This document shows positions 1-8,523 of a DNA stretch of 64,000 bases, piece after piece. The notes beneath the pieces are model-generated. The model was not told the DNA's origin. It was given only the letters and a program-made list of their open reading frames with translations, and searched no databases. How positions within the stretch are numbered: the first letter of the stretch is position 1; each line of letters opens with the position of its first letter. The DNA comes from Streptomyces sp. ML-6 (GTDB lineage: Bacteria > Actinomycetota > Actinomycetes > Streptomycetales > Streptomycetaceae), in NCBI RefSeq assembly GCF_030116705.1, contig NZ_JAOTIK010000001.1, positions 2,065,001 through 2,129,000 on the forward strand, read 5' to 3'. Made by a program: the position numbers and the translations under genes.

Positions 1-62
1 ACGCACAGGCCGGAGCCGATGCAGATTCCCCGGTCGACCTCCACGGTCCAGCGGTCCCCCAT
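1..62 (-). CDS. P450-type ferredoxin, N-terminal fragment (runs off the window)
   Basis: Only the first 20 codons are inside the window. They read MGDRWTVEVDRG followed by CIGSGLC, the CxGxGxC start of the cluster-binding region of small 3Fe-4S/4Fe-4S ferredoxins that feed electrons to actinobacterial cytochromes P450. The ATG shares one base with the TGA of the aldehyde dehydrogenase (TGATG at 60-64), so the two genes are translationally coupled in one operon. The redox partner may lie beyond the left edge or could be the CYP125-like P450 about 15 kb away; the sequence does not decide this. Confidence 0.75.
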   Translation of the reverse strand, partial: MGDRWTVEVDRGICIGSGLC

Positions 63-1525
63 CACGCACCGCCCTCGTACCCGGCGGGCAGGTGGATCAT
101 CTTGTGCTCGAAGTACTCGCCGTAGCCCTCGGGGCCGAACTCCCGGCCCAGGCCGGAGTTCTTGTAGCCGCCGAACGGGCCGAGCATGTCGAGGCTGAAG
201 GTGTTCACGCTGTACGTGCCCGTCCTGACCCGGCGGGCGATGTCGATGCCGTGCTCGGTGTCGGCGGTCCAGACGCTGCCGCTGAGCCCGTAGTCGGAGT
301 CGTTGGCGATCCGTACCGCCTCGTCCTCGTCGCCGTACGGCAGCAGGCAGATGACGGGGCCGAAGATCTCCTCGCGGGCGATGCGCATGGAGTTTTCGAC
401 GTCGCCGAAGAGGGTCGGTTCGACGTACCAGCCCCGTTCCTGGGAGGCCGGGCGGCCGCCGCCGGTGAGGATCTTGGCGCCTTCGTCCTGGCCGATCCGG
501 ATGTAGTCGAGCGAGCGCTGCTGCTGGCGCCGGGCGACGAGGGGCCCGAGCTCCGTGGCCGGGTCGAGCGGGTCGCCGACCTTCAGCGCGCCCGCCGCCG
601 CGGCGAACGCCTCGGCCGTCTCGTCGTAACGGGAACGCGGCACGAGGATGCGGGTCTGGGCCACGCACGCCTGGCCGTTGATCATCCAGGCGAAGGGGAC
701 GATGCCGGCGACGGCGGTGTCCAGGTCGGCGTCCGGGAGGATCACGGCGGCGGACTTGCCGCCCAGTTCCAGCGTGACGCGGGTGAGGTTGCGGGAGGCG
801 ACCTCCATCACCCGGCGCCCGGCGGCGACGGACCCGGTGAACGACACCTTGTCGACGCCCGGGTGCCCGACCAGGTACTCGCTGACCTCCCGGTCGGCCG
901 GCAGGATCGACAGCACCCCCTCCGGCAGCCCGGCCCCGGCGGCGATCTCGGCCAGCAGGTAGGCGTCCAGCGGGGATTCGGGCGAGACCTTGAGGATCGC
1001 CGAGCAGCCGGCCAGCAGCGCGGGCGCGAGCTTGGCGGCGGCGGTGAACTGCGGGACGTTCCACGGCACCACCGCCGCGACCACCCCCACCGGTTCCCGG
1101 CGCACCAGCAGCGGCCCGAGCACCCCGGCCCGCCGCTCCTCGTACGGGAAGGTGCGGGCGACGGTGATCGCCGCGTCCCACACCATCATCGCGGCGAGCG
1201 CCTGCACCATGACGCTCGACGTGTACGGAGTGCCGTTCTGCGCGCTGATGACCCGGGCGATCTCCTCGTACCGGACGGCGAACGCGTCCTTGATCCGGGT
1301 CACCACCGCGATCCGCTCGTCCAGGGACATCCGCGGCCACGGCCCCTCGTCGAACGCCCGCCGCGCGGCGGTGACGGCCCGGTCCACGTCCGCCTCGGCG
1401 GCATGCGGCACGCGCCCGATGGCCTGCTCGGTGTGGGGCGAGACGACCTCGATGACGTCCCGGCCCAGCGGGTCGACCCACTCCCCGCCGATGAACAGTT
1501 TTCCGTGTTCGACAAGCTCGGTCAT
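62..1525 (-). CDS. NAD(P)-dependent aldehyde dehydrogenase
   Basis: A full-length 487-residue ALDH-superfamily enzyme that would oxidise an aldehyde to its acid with NAD(P)+ in the cytoplasm. Visible landmarks are the PWN motif at 154-156, the FTGS nucleotide-binding loop near 229, the general base Glu253 in LELGGKS, the catalytic Cys287 in NGQAC, and the EEIFGPV motif near the C-terminus. It is coupled to a ferredoxin gene downstream. That pairing, together with the sequence type, is common in actinobacterial operons that process terpenoid, alkyl or steroid side-chain aldehydes made by P450s. The substrate cannot be told from sequence. Confidence 0.93.
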   Translation of the reverse strand: MTELVEHGKLFIGGEWVDPLGRDVIEVVSPHTEQAIGRVPHAAEADVDRAVTAARRAFDEGPWPRMSLDERIAVVTRIKDAFAVRYEEIARVISAQNGTPYTSSVMVQALAAMMVWDAAITVARTFPYEERRAGVLGPLLVRREPVGVVAAVVPWNVPQFTAAAKLAPALLAGCSAILKVSPESPLDAYLLAEIAAGAGLPEGVLSILPADREVSEYLVGHPGVDKVSFTGSVAAGRRVMEVASRNLTRVTLELGGKSAAVILPDADLDTAVAGIVPFAWMINGQACVAQTRILVPRSRYDETAEAFAAAAGALKVGDPLDPATELGPLVARRQQQRSLDYIRIGQDEGAKILTGGGRPASQERGWYVEPTLFGDVENSMRIAREEIFGPVICLLPYGDEDEAVRIANDSDYGLSGSVWTADTEHGIDIARRVRTGTYSVNTFSLDMLGPFGGYKNSGLGREFGPEGYGEYFEHKMIHLPAGYEGGA

Positions 1526-1567
1526 GGCTGCTGCCTCCCGCGAACCGGCGCAATATCGGAATCTGAC

Positions 1568-1591
1568 TATCTGTCAAAACTGATACCAGTT
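1568..1591. promoter_or_regulatory. Candidate operator upstream of the ALDH/ferredoxin operon
   Basis: Two overlapping inverted repeats sit 43-66 bases upstream of the ALDH start: TATCTG/CTGATA (1568-1585, one mismatch) and AACTG-ATAC-CAGTT (1578-1591, perfect arms). Position and symmetry suit a TetR-type repressor site. No regulator gene is adjacent in the window, so the binding protein is unknown. Confidence 0.35.
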
Positions 1592-1653
1592 CCGGTTCCA
1601 GGAGTCCACGGGTGCGCGCACGACAGGGGAACGGCAGGGAGCGGGACTCGTGT

Positions 1654-1695
1654 GCGGCAGGCCGCGCGCCTGCCGCGGAAGCCCTCCCGGCTTCC
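1654..1695 (-). terminator. Double hairpin after the kinase gene
   Basis: Two consecutive stem-loops lie just after the kinase stop codon: a perfect 9-bp stem GCGGCAGGC/GCCTGCCGC with a 5-base loop (1654-1676) and GGAAGCC/GGCTTCC (1677-1695). They would end the kinase transcript before the ALDH operon. There is no T-run, as is usual in Streptomyces. Confidence 0.55.
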
Positions 1696-1723
1696 CTCTC
1701 GACGGACCGGGAAGCCGAGGGGC

Positions 1724-3532
1724 TCACTTCCAGACGTGCACCGGCCCGGGGGCATGGACCAACTTGTCCGCGTAGTTCCGCTCCTTGCCCGCCATCTCGA
1801 TCTCGATGTACGAACCGCCGGAGAAGACCAAGTAATTGTTCCGCTCGTCCGGCACCTGGACGACCGCGTCGATCCTTTCCCGGAAGCCGGGGTACCGCGC
1901 GAAGGTTCTGCTCCAGTCGCCGAGCTGCTGCCACCCCTTCACCAACCTGCCCTCGGGGCCGGTACCGTCCAGTCCGTACCGGGCGTACCGGCTTCCCGAG
2001 AACACCCAGAACTCCGGCACGTCCTCCTCCGGCACCGGCATCAGCGCGTCGACGACGGTCGGCGAGTCGACCACGAGCCCGAAGGCGCCCGCCCAGTCGC
2101 TGAGCGGCCCCGGTTCCGTGAGCCGGCTGTCGTTGTACGGCTCCGCGTCCTCGACGCGGAGCCGGATGTACCGCGAACCCGAGAAGACCCAGTATTCGCC
2201 GTTGGCCCCCGGGACCGGCAGCACCGCGTCGATCTTCTCGCTGAAGTCCGGCAGACCTTCGAAGGCTCCGCTCCAGTTGCTGAGCGGCTGGGGCCCGACC
2301 TCCCACCCGAACCGCTCGCGCGAGTCCGACGCGTCGACCCGTACGTACTGGTTTCCGTAGAACATCCAGAGCCGCTTCGTACCGTCCGGGGCGGGCATCA
2401 CCGCATCGACGCGGACCTCCCCGAGCAGCGGGGAGGCCGACGCCCCGGGGGCGGCCGCAGGGTTCGATGCCGCAGGGTTCGGTGCCTTCGGGGCCGGCTT
2501 GCCGGTGCGTTCCGCTTCGGTGCCGGTCCCGTCGCCCTGCCACAGCCGGCTCAGCGCGAAACCGGCGCCGGCCCCTCCCGCGAGCGCGAGGCCGGCCGTG
2601 AGCACCGCCCGACGGGACGGCCGACGGCGCGGCGCCTCCGTATCGGCCGCGAACCCCGCCCCCGAGGGGGCCGTCGTGTCGTGCGGCGGGGCTCCGGCCG
2701 TGGTCCCGGGGTCCGGCGCGATGGCCAGGGGGCGCAACAGGGCGGTGGCCCGGGCGGCGGTCGGCCGGTCGGCCGGGTTCTTGCTCAGCAGGGCTTCGAG
2801 CACCGGGGTCAACGGCCCCGCGCCGGACGGGATCTTCGGCTGTTCCCGCATCACGGCGTGCAGCACCGCGGCGGGCTCCGAGCGGGCGAAGGGGGAACGG
2901 CCGGTCAGCAGCGCGCACAGGGTGGCGCCCAGCGAGAACAGATCGCTGGGCGGCCCCGCCGGGCGGTCGCTCAGGCGTTCCGGCGCGATGAAATCCAGGG
3001 TGCCGATCACCCCGCCGGGCGTGGTGAGCGACTCGGTTCCGGCAAGGGCCACGATGCCGAAGTCGCAGAGCACGACGCCGCCGTCGTCCCGCAGCAGGAT
3101 GTTGGCCGGTTTCACGTCCCGGTGCAGTGCGCCGGTGGCGTGCACCGCGTCGAGTGCGGCCAGGAGCTGGAGGCCGATCCCGGCGATCCGGGACGGGGGC
3201 ATCGGGCCGAGCGCGGCAACGTGTTCGGCCAGCGAGCGGCCCTTCACGAGTTCCATCACCACCCACAGCCGGCCCTCGTGCTCCACGAGGTCGTAGACGT
3301 TGACCACGTTGGGGTGGGAGATCCCGGCGATGGCACGTGCCTCGCGATGCGCCCGCCGTGCGCGGTCGGCGAACTCCTCGCCGCCCGCCTGCAGATGCAC
3401 CTCCTTGACCGCGACGGGGCGCCCCAGGAGCTGGTCGGTGGCGTGCCACACGGTGCCCATGCCGCCGCGGCCGAGGTGTTCGAGGAGGAGGTACCGCCCG
3501 GCGATCACTGGTTGTTGCACGTCGTCACCCAC
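1724..3532 (-). CDS. Receptor-like Ser/Thr protein kinase with extracellular hemopexin-like repeats
   Basis: A 602-residue PknB-type kinase. The catalytic domain spans about 13-265: glycine loop GRGGMG, Lys43 in AVKE, catalytic Asp139 in HRDVKPAN, metal-binding Asp157 in DFG. A charged linker leads to one membrane helix (about 308-330), then a Pro/Ala-rich spacer. From about 372 to the end four repeats each carry a core such as YWVFSGSRYIRL, EFWVFSGSRYARY or NYLVFSGGSYIEI preceded by an IDAV strand, the signature of hemopexin-type beta-propeller blades. The likely design is an outside sensor and an inside kinase. In metazoa hemopexin blades bind haem or matrix proteins; the ligand here is unknown. 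The gene is monocistronic and divergent from the MBL hydrolase. Confidence 0.9.
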   Translation of the reverse strand: MGDDVQQPVIAGRYLLLEHLGRGGMGTVWHATDQLLGRPVAVKEVHLQAGGEEFADRARRAHREARAIAGISHPNVVNVYDLVEHEGRLWVVMELVKGRSLAEHVAALGPMPPSRIAGIGLQLLAALDAVHATGALHRDVKPANILLRDDGGVVLCDFGIVALAGTESLTTPGGVIGTLDFIAPERLSDRPAGPPSDLFSLGATLCALLTGRSPFARSEPAAVLHAVMREQPKIPSGAGPLTPVLEALLSKNPADRPTAARATALLRPLAIAPDPGTTAGAPPHDTTAPSGAGFAADTEAPRRRPSRRAVLTAGLALAGGAGAGFALSRLWQGDGTGTEAERTGKPAPKAPNPAASNPAAAPGASASPLLGEVRVDAVMPAPDGTKRLWMFYGNQYVRVDASDSRERFGWEVGPQPLSNWSGAFEGLPDFSEKIDAVLPVPGANGEYWVFSGSRYIRLRVEDAEPYNDSRLTEPGPLSDWAGAFGLVVDSPTVVDALMPVPEEDVPEFWVFSGSRYARYGLDGTGPEGRLVKGWQQLGDWSRTFARYPGFRERIDAVVQVPDERNNYLVFSGGSYIEIEMAGKERNYADKLVHAPGPVHVWK

Positions 3533-3751
3533 ACGCTCAAGCTAGCCGACCACGGCGCCCGACGCAGTGATCAATCTGGACTCGACCAACGCTGAGCAAG
3601 CCAAGGTTGACGCGCCCAGGAACGCGCGGCGGCCCCACAAGATGGTCGACCGGGGCTACCAATGGAACAGGTTCTCGTTACAGTGGGCTCGGTGCACCGC
3701 ACAGCCGTACGTCCGGTACGCCGATCAGGCCGCGGAGAGACGGGGAAGCCC

Positions 3752-4792
<1,041 letters not shown>

Positions 4793-4824
4793 GGGATCCC
4801 GTCCTGCGCGGGGCCCCGCCGGGA

Positions 4825-5000
4825 GCAGCGGGCCACCGGACGGGACGGGCCGGGCCGGGCACTGCTGGGAGCAGCGGGCCAGGGGACGGGACGGGCCGGG
4901 CGCCACTGGGGACAGCGGGCCACGGGACGGGACAGGCCGAGACGGACCAGGCGCCGCTGGAGGCAGCGGGCCACCGGACGGGACGGGCCGGGCCGGAGGC
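4825..5000. repeat. Four imperfect tandem repeats of about 41-51 bp
   Basis: Copies begin at 4825, 4871, 4912 and 4963 with the shared opening (G/A)CAGCGGGCCA followed by runs of GACGGGACGGGCC. They fill the space between the MBL hydrolase and the cobalamin riboswitch and contain no credible gene. Confidence 0.8.
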
Positions 5001-5034
5001 CGTCCGGAGCCGCCCGGTAGAGTGGGCGGGTCGT

Positions 5035-5135
5035 CATCATGCCCGTTCAGGGGGAAGCCGGTGCGAATCCGGCACTGACCGCGCAGCCGTGAGCCGTCGC
5101 CGCAGGCGGTGAGTCGGAATGCCCTGTCCGAGGTC
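5035..5135 (+). promoter_or_regulatory. Cobalamin (B12) riboswitch
   Basis: The core GGGGAAGCCGGTGCGAATCC (5051-5070) followed by GGCACTGACCGCGCAGCCGTGA is the conserved L4-J6/3 region of actinobacterial cobalamin riboswitches. The B12-box equivalent GAGTCGGAATGCC follows at 5111-5123. It lies about 120 bases upstream of a five-gene ECF transport operon, so bound cobalamin is expected to turn down that operon. The exact 5' and 3' borders of the aptamer are approximate because the outer P1 stem was judged by eye. Confidence 0.87.
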
Positions 5136-5148
5136 GTGACCGGCTCGC

Positions 5149-5168
5149 GCCACCGGACCCCCGGTGGC
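5149..5168 (+). promoter_or_regulatory. Hairpin downstream of the riboswitch, possible expression platform
   Basis: A perfect GCCACCGG/CCGGTGGC stem with a four-base ACCC loop directly follows the B12 box and ends 84 bases before the first start codon. It has no T-run, so it could act as a factor-dependent terminator or an antisequestor. Its role is inferred from position only. Confidence 0.45.
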
Positions 5169-5252
5169 CGGCACCGTCGAGGTATACGGGGCCGAGCCCG
5201 GTGCCTGAGCGTGCCTGTGCCCGGTTCCGCACCAGGAGAGGCCCCGCCCGCC

Positions 5253-6530
5253 ATGACCGTACGCCGCAGCGTCGCAACGCTCGCCGCCGCAGCAGCCGTG
5301 CTCTGTTCGGCCGCCGCCCCGGTCGCCGTCGCGGCGCCGTCCCCCACGCCCTCCCCCTCCGCCGCCCTGCCGTCGGGGCTGTACGGCACGAAGGACCCCA
5401 CCTACGACGGGGTGTGGCGGCAGTCACTGGCCTTCCTCGCGCAGAAGGTCGAGGGCGTCACCCCCGCCGCGAAGTCGGTGGACTGGCTGGTCTCCCAGCA
5501 GTGCGCCGACGGCGCGTACGCCGCGTACCGGCCCGACGTCTCCCGGCCGTGCGACGCGAAGACCGTGCTGGACACCAACGCCACCGCGGCCGCCGCCCAA
5601 GCGCTGGCCGAGGTGGGCGGCCATGGCAGGACCGTGGACAACGCGGTGCGCTGGCTGAAGTCCGTGCAGAACGAGGACGGCGGCTGGGGCTACGCCGTCG
5701 GCGCGCCCAGCGACGCCAACTCGACCTCCCTGGTGATCGGGGCCCTCGCCCGGCAGGGGCAGCGGATCACCGACATCACGACGCCCGGCGGCAAGACCCC
5801 CTACGACCCGCTGCTCGCCCTCGCGATCCCGTGCGGCGGCAAGGACGGCGGCGCCTTCGCCTACCAGCCCGACAAGAAGGGGAAGCTCGTCGCGAACGCG
5901 GACGCCACCGCGGCCGCCGTGCTCGGCACGATGGGCAAGGCCCTGGCCGTCGGGAACAACGCCGCGGGCAAGAAGCCCAGCAGCTGCGCCCCGGGCGACG
6001 CCCCCACCCCCGAGCAGGCCGCGCAGAACGGCGCCCACTACCTCAAGGGCGCCCTCGCCGAGCACGGCCACCTGAACGCGCCGCCGATGCCGGGGGCCGC
6101 CGACACCACCCCGCAGCCGGACTTCGGCAACACCGCGGACGCGGTCGTCGCGCTGTCCGCGTCCGGTCATCAGAACGAGGCGGACGGGGCCGTGGCCTGG
6201 CTGAAGAAGAACTCCCGGGGCTGGGCCGAGCAGAACGGCCCCGCCGCCTACGCGCAACTGGTCCTGGCCGCGCACGCCACCGGTGAGAACGCCCGGGACT
6301 TCGGCGGCGTCGACCTGGTCGCCCGGCTGAACGAGAGCGGCCCCGCGCCCGCCTCCGTGGTGACGCCCGACCCGGCCGGCGACACCGGGTACGTGCCCAC
6401 GGAGCAGGACCGGGTCCACAGCGGCGACGACGTGATCGGGGGCGTGTGGTGGTACGTCGGCATCGGTCTGGTCGTCGCCGCGGGCGCGTTCTTCCTGATC
6501 AGCGGACGCCGGAAGAACCAGCGGCCGTGA
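5253..6530 (+). CDS. Secreted, membrane-anchored alpha/alpha-toroid protein (prenyltransferase/squalene oxidase repeats; intrinsic-factor-like)
   Basis: A 425-residue surface protein: N-terminal signal peptide ending near VAVAAPS, Pro/Ser spacer, helical repeats from about 40 to 370, and a C-terminal helix (VWWYVGIGLVVAAGAFFLI) with an RRKNQRP stop-transfer tail. The repeats show alpha6/alpha6-barrel motifs such as VDWLVSQQCADGAYA, AVRWLKSVQNEDGGWGYA and AVAWLKKNSRGWAEQNGPAA. No DxDD or DDxD cyclase acid motif is seen, so it is unlikely to be a terpene cyclase. As first gene behind a B12 riboswitch, and sharing its fold with the alpha domain of eukaryotic intrinsic factor and transcobalamin, it is inferred to capture cobalamin outside the cell. 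ATG 5253 has AGGAGAG upstream. It overlaps the next gene by GTGA. Confidence 0.85.
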   Translation: MTVRRSVATLAAAAAVLCSAAAPVAVAAPSPTPSPSAALPSGLYGTKDPTYDGVWRQSLAFLAQKVEGVTPAAKSVDWLVSQQCADGAYAAYRPDVSRPCDAKTVLDTNATAAAAQALAEVGGHGRTVDNAVRWLKSVQNEDGGWGYAVGAPSDANSTSLVIGALARQGQRITDITTPGGKTPYDPLLALAIPCGGKDGGAFAYQPDKKGKLVANADATAAAVLGTMGKALAVGNNAAGKKPSSCAPGDAPTPEQAAQNGAHYLKGALAEHGHLNAPPMPGAADTTPQPDFGNTADAVVALSASGHQNEADGAVAWLKKNSRGWAEQNGPAAYAQLVLAAHATGENARDFGGVDLVARLNESGPAPASVVTPDPAGDTGYVPTEQDRVHSGDDVIGGVWWYVGIGLVVAAGAFFLISGRRKNQRP

Positions 6531-7276
6531 GGCGGGCGGGAAGGGCCGGCGCGCCGCCGGCGGCACCGGGCGTCCTCCTGGCGGTCCTGGCCGTCCTGTC
6601 CGTGCTGCTCGGCACGGGGACGGCCCATGCGGCGGGTTACCGGTACTGGTCGTTCTGGGAGGGTTCCGGCACCGGCTGGACGTACGCCACCCAGGGCCCG
6701 TCCCTGGTCCGGCCGGACGACGGCACGGTGCAGGGCTTCCGGTTCGCGGTGAGCGAGGACTCCCAGGACGCCGCGACGCCGCGCCACGCCCCCGACTTCG
6801 CGAAGATCTGCGCGGGCACCCCGGCGCGGGACGGCACCAAGCGGATCGCGCTCGTCATCGACGCGGGCTCGGCGGCGGATGCCCCGTCCGGGGAGACCCC
6901 GCCCGCGCCGCGCACGGCGTGCGCACGGGTCGCCCCCGACGCCAGCTCCGCCGAGGCGCTCGCCTCGGTGGCCGAGCCGCTGCGCTACAACAGCTCCGCG
7001 ATGCTCTGCGCCATCTCCGGCTATCCGCGCTCGGGCTGCGGCGAGCAGGTCTCGGACGAGGGCCGCGGGGCACCGTCCGGGTCCGCGTCCGGCGCCACGC
7101 CCCCGGCCGACTCCGGCTCCGCGGGCAACTCCGGCACCGTGTCCGGCTCCGGTACCGCGTCCGACGCCGTCGACACCTCTGGCGGCGGTCCGTCCGCCGG
7201 GGTGTTCGTCGGCGCCGCCGCCGTGCTCCTCCTCGGCGTCGCCGCGATCGCGCAGGCCCGCCGCCGACGCGGATGA
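6527..7276 (+). CDS. SCO2322-family surface protein with signal peptide and C-terminal anchor
   Basis: A 249-residue protein starting at GTG 6527, which overlaps the stop of the previous gene (GTGA). Residues 1-38 form a signal peptide (VLLAVLAVLSVLLGTGTAHA). The mature start GYRYWSFWEGSG and GWTYATQGPS is aromatic-rich. Four Cys follow in the first 170 residues. A Ser/Gly/Ala spacer leads to one C-terminal helix (GVFVGAAAVLLLGVAAIA) and RRRR-type tail. It belongs to the family named after S. coelicolor SCO2322 (from memory). Its place between the toroid and the transporter suggests the second half of a two-part cobalamin receptor, analogous to the beta domain of intrinsic factor; this is inference. 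Confidence 0.8.
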   Translation: MRRAGRAGAPPAAPGVLLAVLAVLSVLLGTGTAHAAGYRYWSFWEGSGTGWTYATQGPSLVRPDDGTVQGFRFAVSEDSQDAATPRHAPDFAKICAGTPARDGTKRIALVIDAGSAADAPSGETPPAPRTACARVAPDASSAEALASVAEPLRYNSSAMLCAISGYPRSGCGEQVSDEGRGAPSGSASGATPPADSGSAGNSGTVSGSGTASDAVDTSGGGPSAGVFVGAAAVLLLGVAAIAQARRRRG

Positions 7277-8523
7277 CCGCCCCGACCGACGGCCCGGCCC
7301 CCGGTACCGCTCCGACCGACGGCCCGGCTCCCGGCACCACCGTCCCGACCGGCACCCCCGCCATGGCCCGGCCCCTCCGCGCCCCTGCCACGGCCCGGCC
7401 CCGCCACCCGCTGCTCGCCCCCACCGCGACCCGGAGCAACGCCGTGCCCGCCGGGGCCTGGTGGCTGTGGGCGCTGGGGCTGGCCACCGCCGCGTCCCGG
7501 ACCACCAACCCGTTGCTGCTGGGGCTGCTGGTGGCGGTGGCCGGTTATGTGGTCGCCGCGCGCCGCACGGACGCGCCGTGGGCCCGCTCGTACGGGACGT
7601 TCATCAGGATCGGGCTGTTCGTCGTCGCCGTGCGGCTGGTCTTCTCCGTCTTCCTCGGCTCGCCGCTGCCGGGCACGCACACCCTGTTCACGCTCCCCGA
7701 GGTGCCGCTGCCCGACTGGGCGAAGGGGGTCAGGATCGGCGGCCGGGTCACCGCCGAGCAGCTGGTCTTCGCGCTGTACGAGGGGGCGAAGCTGGCCACC
7801 CTGCTGATCTGCGTCGGCGCGGCGAACTCGCTCGCCAACCCGGCCCGGCTGCTGAAGTCGCTGCCGGGGGCGCTGTACGAGGCGGGGGTCGCCGTCGTCG
7901 TGGCGATGACGTTCGCGCCGAACATGGTCGCGGACGTGATGCGGCTGCGCACCGCCCGGCGGCTGCGGGGGCGCCCGACCGGTGGCGTCAAGGCGGTGCT
8001 CCAGATCGGACTGCCGGTCCTGGAGGGCGCGTTGGAACGGTCGATCGCGGTGGCGGCGTCGATGGACGCGCGCGGCTACGGGCGCACCGCCCGGGTCCCG
8101 GCCGCCGTCCGCCGCACCACGAACGTCCTCGTTCTCGGCGGGCTGCTCGGGGTGTGCGCGGGCACGTACGGGCTGCTGGCCGCGCAGGGCGCGGTGTACG
8201 GGCTGCCGCTGCTGGCCCTCGGGCTGGTCGCCGCGGCGGTCGGGCTGCGGCTGGGCGGGGCCCGTTCGGTCCGTACCCGCTACCGGCCCGACCGGTGGGA
8301 CGTCCGGGCCCGGCTGGTCGCGGGCTCGGGGGTCGTGGTGGCGGTGGCGATGATCTGGGCGAGCGGTGTCGACGAGGCGGCGCTGCACCCGGGGGTCACG
8401 CCGCTGACCGCGCCGGTGTTCCCGCTGTGGCCGGCCGCGGCGGTGCTGATCGGACTGCTGCCCGCGGTGGTGGCGCCGGTGCCGCCGCCGGTGGGCGGGG
8501 CGGAACCCGAGGAGGGCCAGTGA
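7273..8523 (+). CDS. ecfT: ECF transporter transmembrane T component (EcfT/CbiQ family)
   Basis: A 416-residue protein with start ATG 7273 overlapping the preceding stop (ATGA). A Pro/Thr/Gly-rich, repeat-like N-terminal tail of about 55 residues precedes several hydrophobic helices (WWLWALGLATAA, PLLLGLLVAVAGYVVAA and others). The cytoplasmic coupling helices carry the Ala-Arg-Gly motif in MDARGYGRTARVP and a second basic segment RTARRLRGRP, as in CbiQ/EcfT proteins that link the ATPases to the substrate-binding S component. A low-complexity Pro-rich C-terminus ends at the GTGA overlap with the ATPase gene. Confidence 0.9.
   Translation: MTAPTDGPAPGTAPTDGPAPGTTVPTGTPAMARPLRAPATARPRHPLLAPTATRSNAVPAGAWWLWALGLATAASRTTNPLLLGLLVAVAGYVVAARRTDAPWARSYGTFIRIGLFVVAVRLVFSVFLGSPLPGTHTLFTLPEVPLPDWAKGVRIGGRVTAEQLVFALYEGAKLATLLICVGAANSLANPARLLKSLPGALYEAGVAVVVAMTFAPNMVADVMRLRTARRLRGRPTGGVKAVLQIGLPVLEGALERSIAVAASMDARGYGRTARVPAAVRRTTNVLVLGGLLGVCAGTYGLLAAQGAVYGLPLLALGLVAAAVGLRLGGARSVRTRYRPDRWDVRARLVAGSGVVVAVAMIWASGVDEAALHPGVTPLTAPVFPLWPAAAVLIGLLPAVVAPVPPPVGGAEPEEGQ

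Noticed and set aside
92..3595. Very long plus-strand open frame opposite ALDH and the kinase
   Set aside because: Gly/Arg/Asp-rich shadow of two clear minus-strand genes; it has no recognisable domain and no ribosome-binding site.
5253..6530. Terpene or hopene cyclase
   Set aside because: The toroid repeats match, but the protein is exported and membrane-anchored and lacks DxDD and DDxD motifs; B12 context fits better.
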